DNA of 28,243 nucleotides from Chara braunii (taxonomy: Eukaryota; Streptophyta; Charophyceae; Charales; Characeae), in assembly GCA_003427395.1 (NCBI GenBank), contig BFEA01000058.1:3452116-3480358 (forward strand), read 5' to 3'. The notes under the pieces are model-generated. The model was given only the letters and a program-made list of their open reading frames with translations. It had not been told where the DNA came from and searched no databases. Positions within the stretch are counted from its first letter, which is position 1, and each line of letters begins with the position of its first letter. Position numbers and translations under genes: made by a program. This document shows, one piece after another, positions 27,431 to 28,243 of this stretch.

Positions 27431-28243
27431 CAACAGAAAAAAAATCAACTTTTCCAAATTTATAATAATTAATTTCTTTCAGCTTATAATGAGTTGTCCA
27501 TATGGAGCATGCACCATATTCTAACTTTCTTTGCATTAAGAAACCTTCACTGATAAACACACATTAGTCGAACGTTGGTTCAATACAACAAACGTTAACT
27601 ATATGAGAGAAATATTCGCTGAACAGTTCGACCGACATTCCTCTAATGTTGGAAATGTCGTTTATCAACTGTGTATTTACCTTTTAATGTTTTTAGGTTA
27701 TACTAGAACGTTGGGAAGATTGTTGCCAAGCATGAAGTAACGTTCAAGCAACATTTTCGTGCACGTTAAAAAAAAAAAAAAACATTTTCATATCGCTTAG
27801 CTTTTGATATGGAAAGAAATACTACTCAGTTGGTTCCATAATATAAATGAAACACATAATTTATTTAATGATGGATGTAAGGGCTGGTAGGTGACAATGG
27901 TACATACAACTGTGACGCTCAACTCTATCACAATAAGTAGAAGTCTAAGTACATTTCAGAGGTATGTGAAGCATAAGAAACACTACAAGCATTACTCATA
28001 AGATAATAATTACACATAAGTTCGTAAACACTTCTTGTTCTAAGATATTAGGGCCTACAATATTCAACCAAATCGCAAGATGAAAAATAAGACTTGTGCA
28101 CGTTGTCAGGCGGCCACAAGTAGTGCGCCGCCTGAAAACGGCAGTTTAGGGGTTTAGGCTCAGGGTTAAGTCCGCGTTTTGACAGTGCTTTGGGATGACC
28201 AGGCAGCAAGAATTATGAGAACTCAGGGTACCCCTGATTCTGG
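27431..28243. other. AT-rich region, no gene; hairpin and telomere-like motifs near the end
   Basis: Clearly AT-richer than the rest of the window. AACGTT or close variants recur between about 27560 and 27770. An A15 run lies near 27769-27783. TCAGGCGGC and GCCGCCTGA form a strong hairpin at about 28107-28136 (9-bp arms, extended by CAC/GTG across a bulge). TTTAGGGGTTTAGG at about 28145-28158 resembles two plant telomeric units. No coding sequence supported. Confidence 0.55.

Overview
This is eukaryotic nuclear DNA, most likely from a streptophyte (plant-lineage) genome and possibly a charophyte alga such as Chara. That placement is an inference. It rests on a plant-like AAMP-type WD40 gene, L1-type LINEs with a zf-RVT zinc finger, a HARBI1-type transposase, an RG-rich trihelix (Myb/SANT-like) protein, many long dinucleotide repeats and short TTTAGGG-like motifs. 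There are no bacterial-style operons. Three runs of N (11073-11081, 20942, 23861) show that this is a draft assembly.

Layout. 1-3500: a decayed L1-type LINE on the + strand (LINE-A), with a 274-bp tandem duplication in its endonuclease region, a small inverted-repeat element and a zinc-knuckle-like fragment inside it, and a 3' tail carrying a palindrome. 3722-3843: a MITE with 25-bp terminal repeats and a TGT target duplication. 4197-5579: an apparently intact HARBI1/DDE_Tnp_4 transposase, followed on the same strand by a small ORF (5668-5871) and a 227-aa coiled-coil ORF (5888-6571). 6572-8843: microsatellites and a minisatellite. 8844-10555 (-): a broken trihelix (Myb/SANT-like) gene. 10671-12403: duplicated GT repeats, an assembly gap, a 94-bp tandem repeat, a hairpin, a solo LINE tail and a MITE. 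12404-22165: gene-poor DNA built from tandem and dispersed repeats, including a ~355-bp satellite-like array, plus two more MITE copies. 22166-23386 (-): an intact AAMP-like WD40 gene, the only convincing host gene. 24535-24749: a foldback element. 25039-27430 (-): a second LINE (LINE-B), truncated at its 5' end and related to LINE-A. 27431-28243: AT-rich DNA without a recognisable gene.

How the parts relate. LINE-A, LINE-B and the solo tail at 12061-12195 share 3'-end sequence but differ in a palindromic segment. The transposase and the trihelix protein could be the two proteins of a PIF/Harbinger system, but no shared terminal repeats tie them together. LINE-B after its RT region is broken by six nonsense codons and no frameshift over about 1.5 kb, as expected if decay is driven mainly by C-to-T change. 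The AAMP-like gene is clean by comparison.
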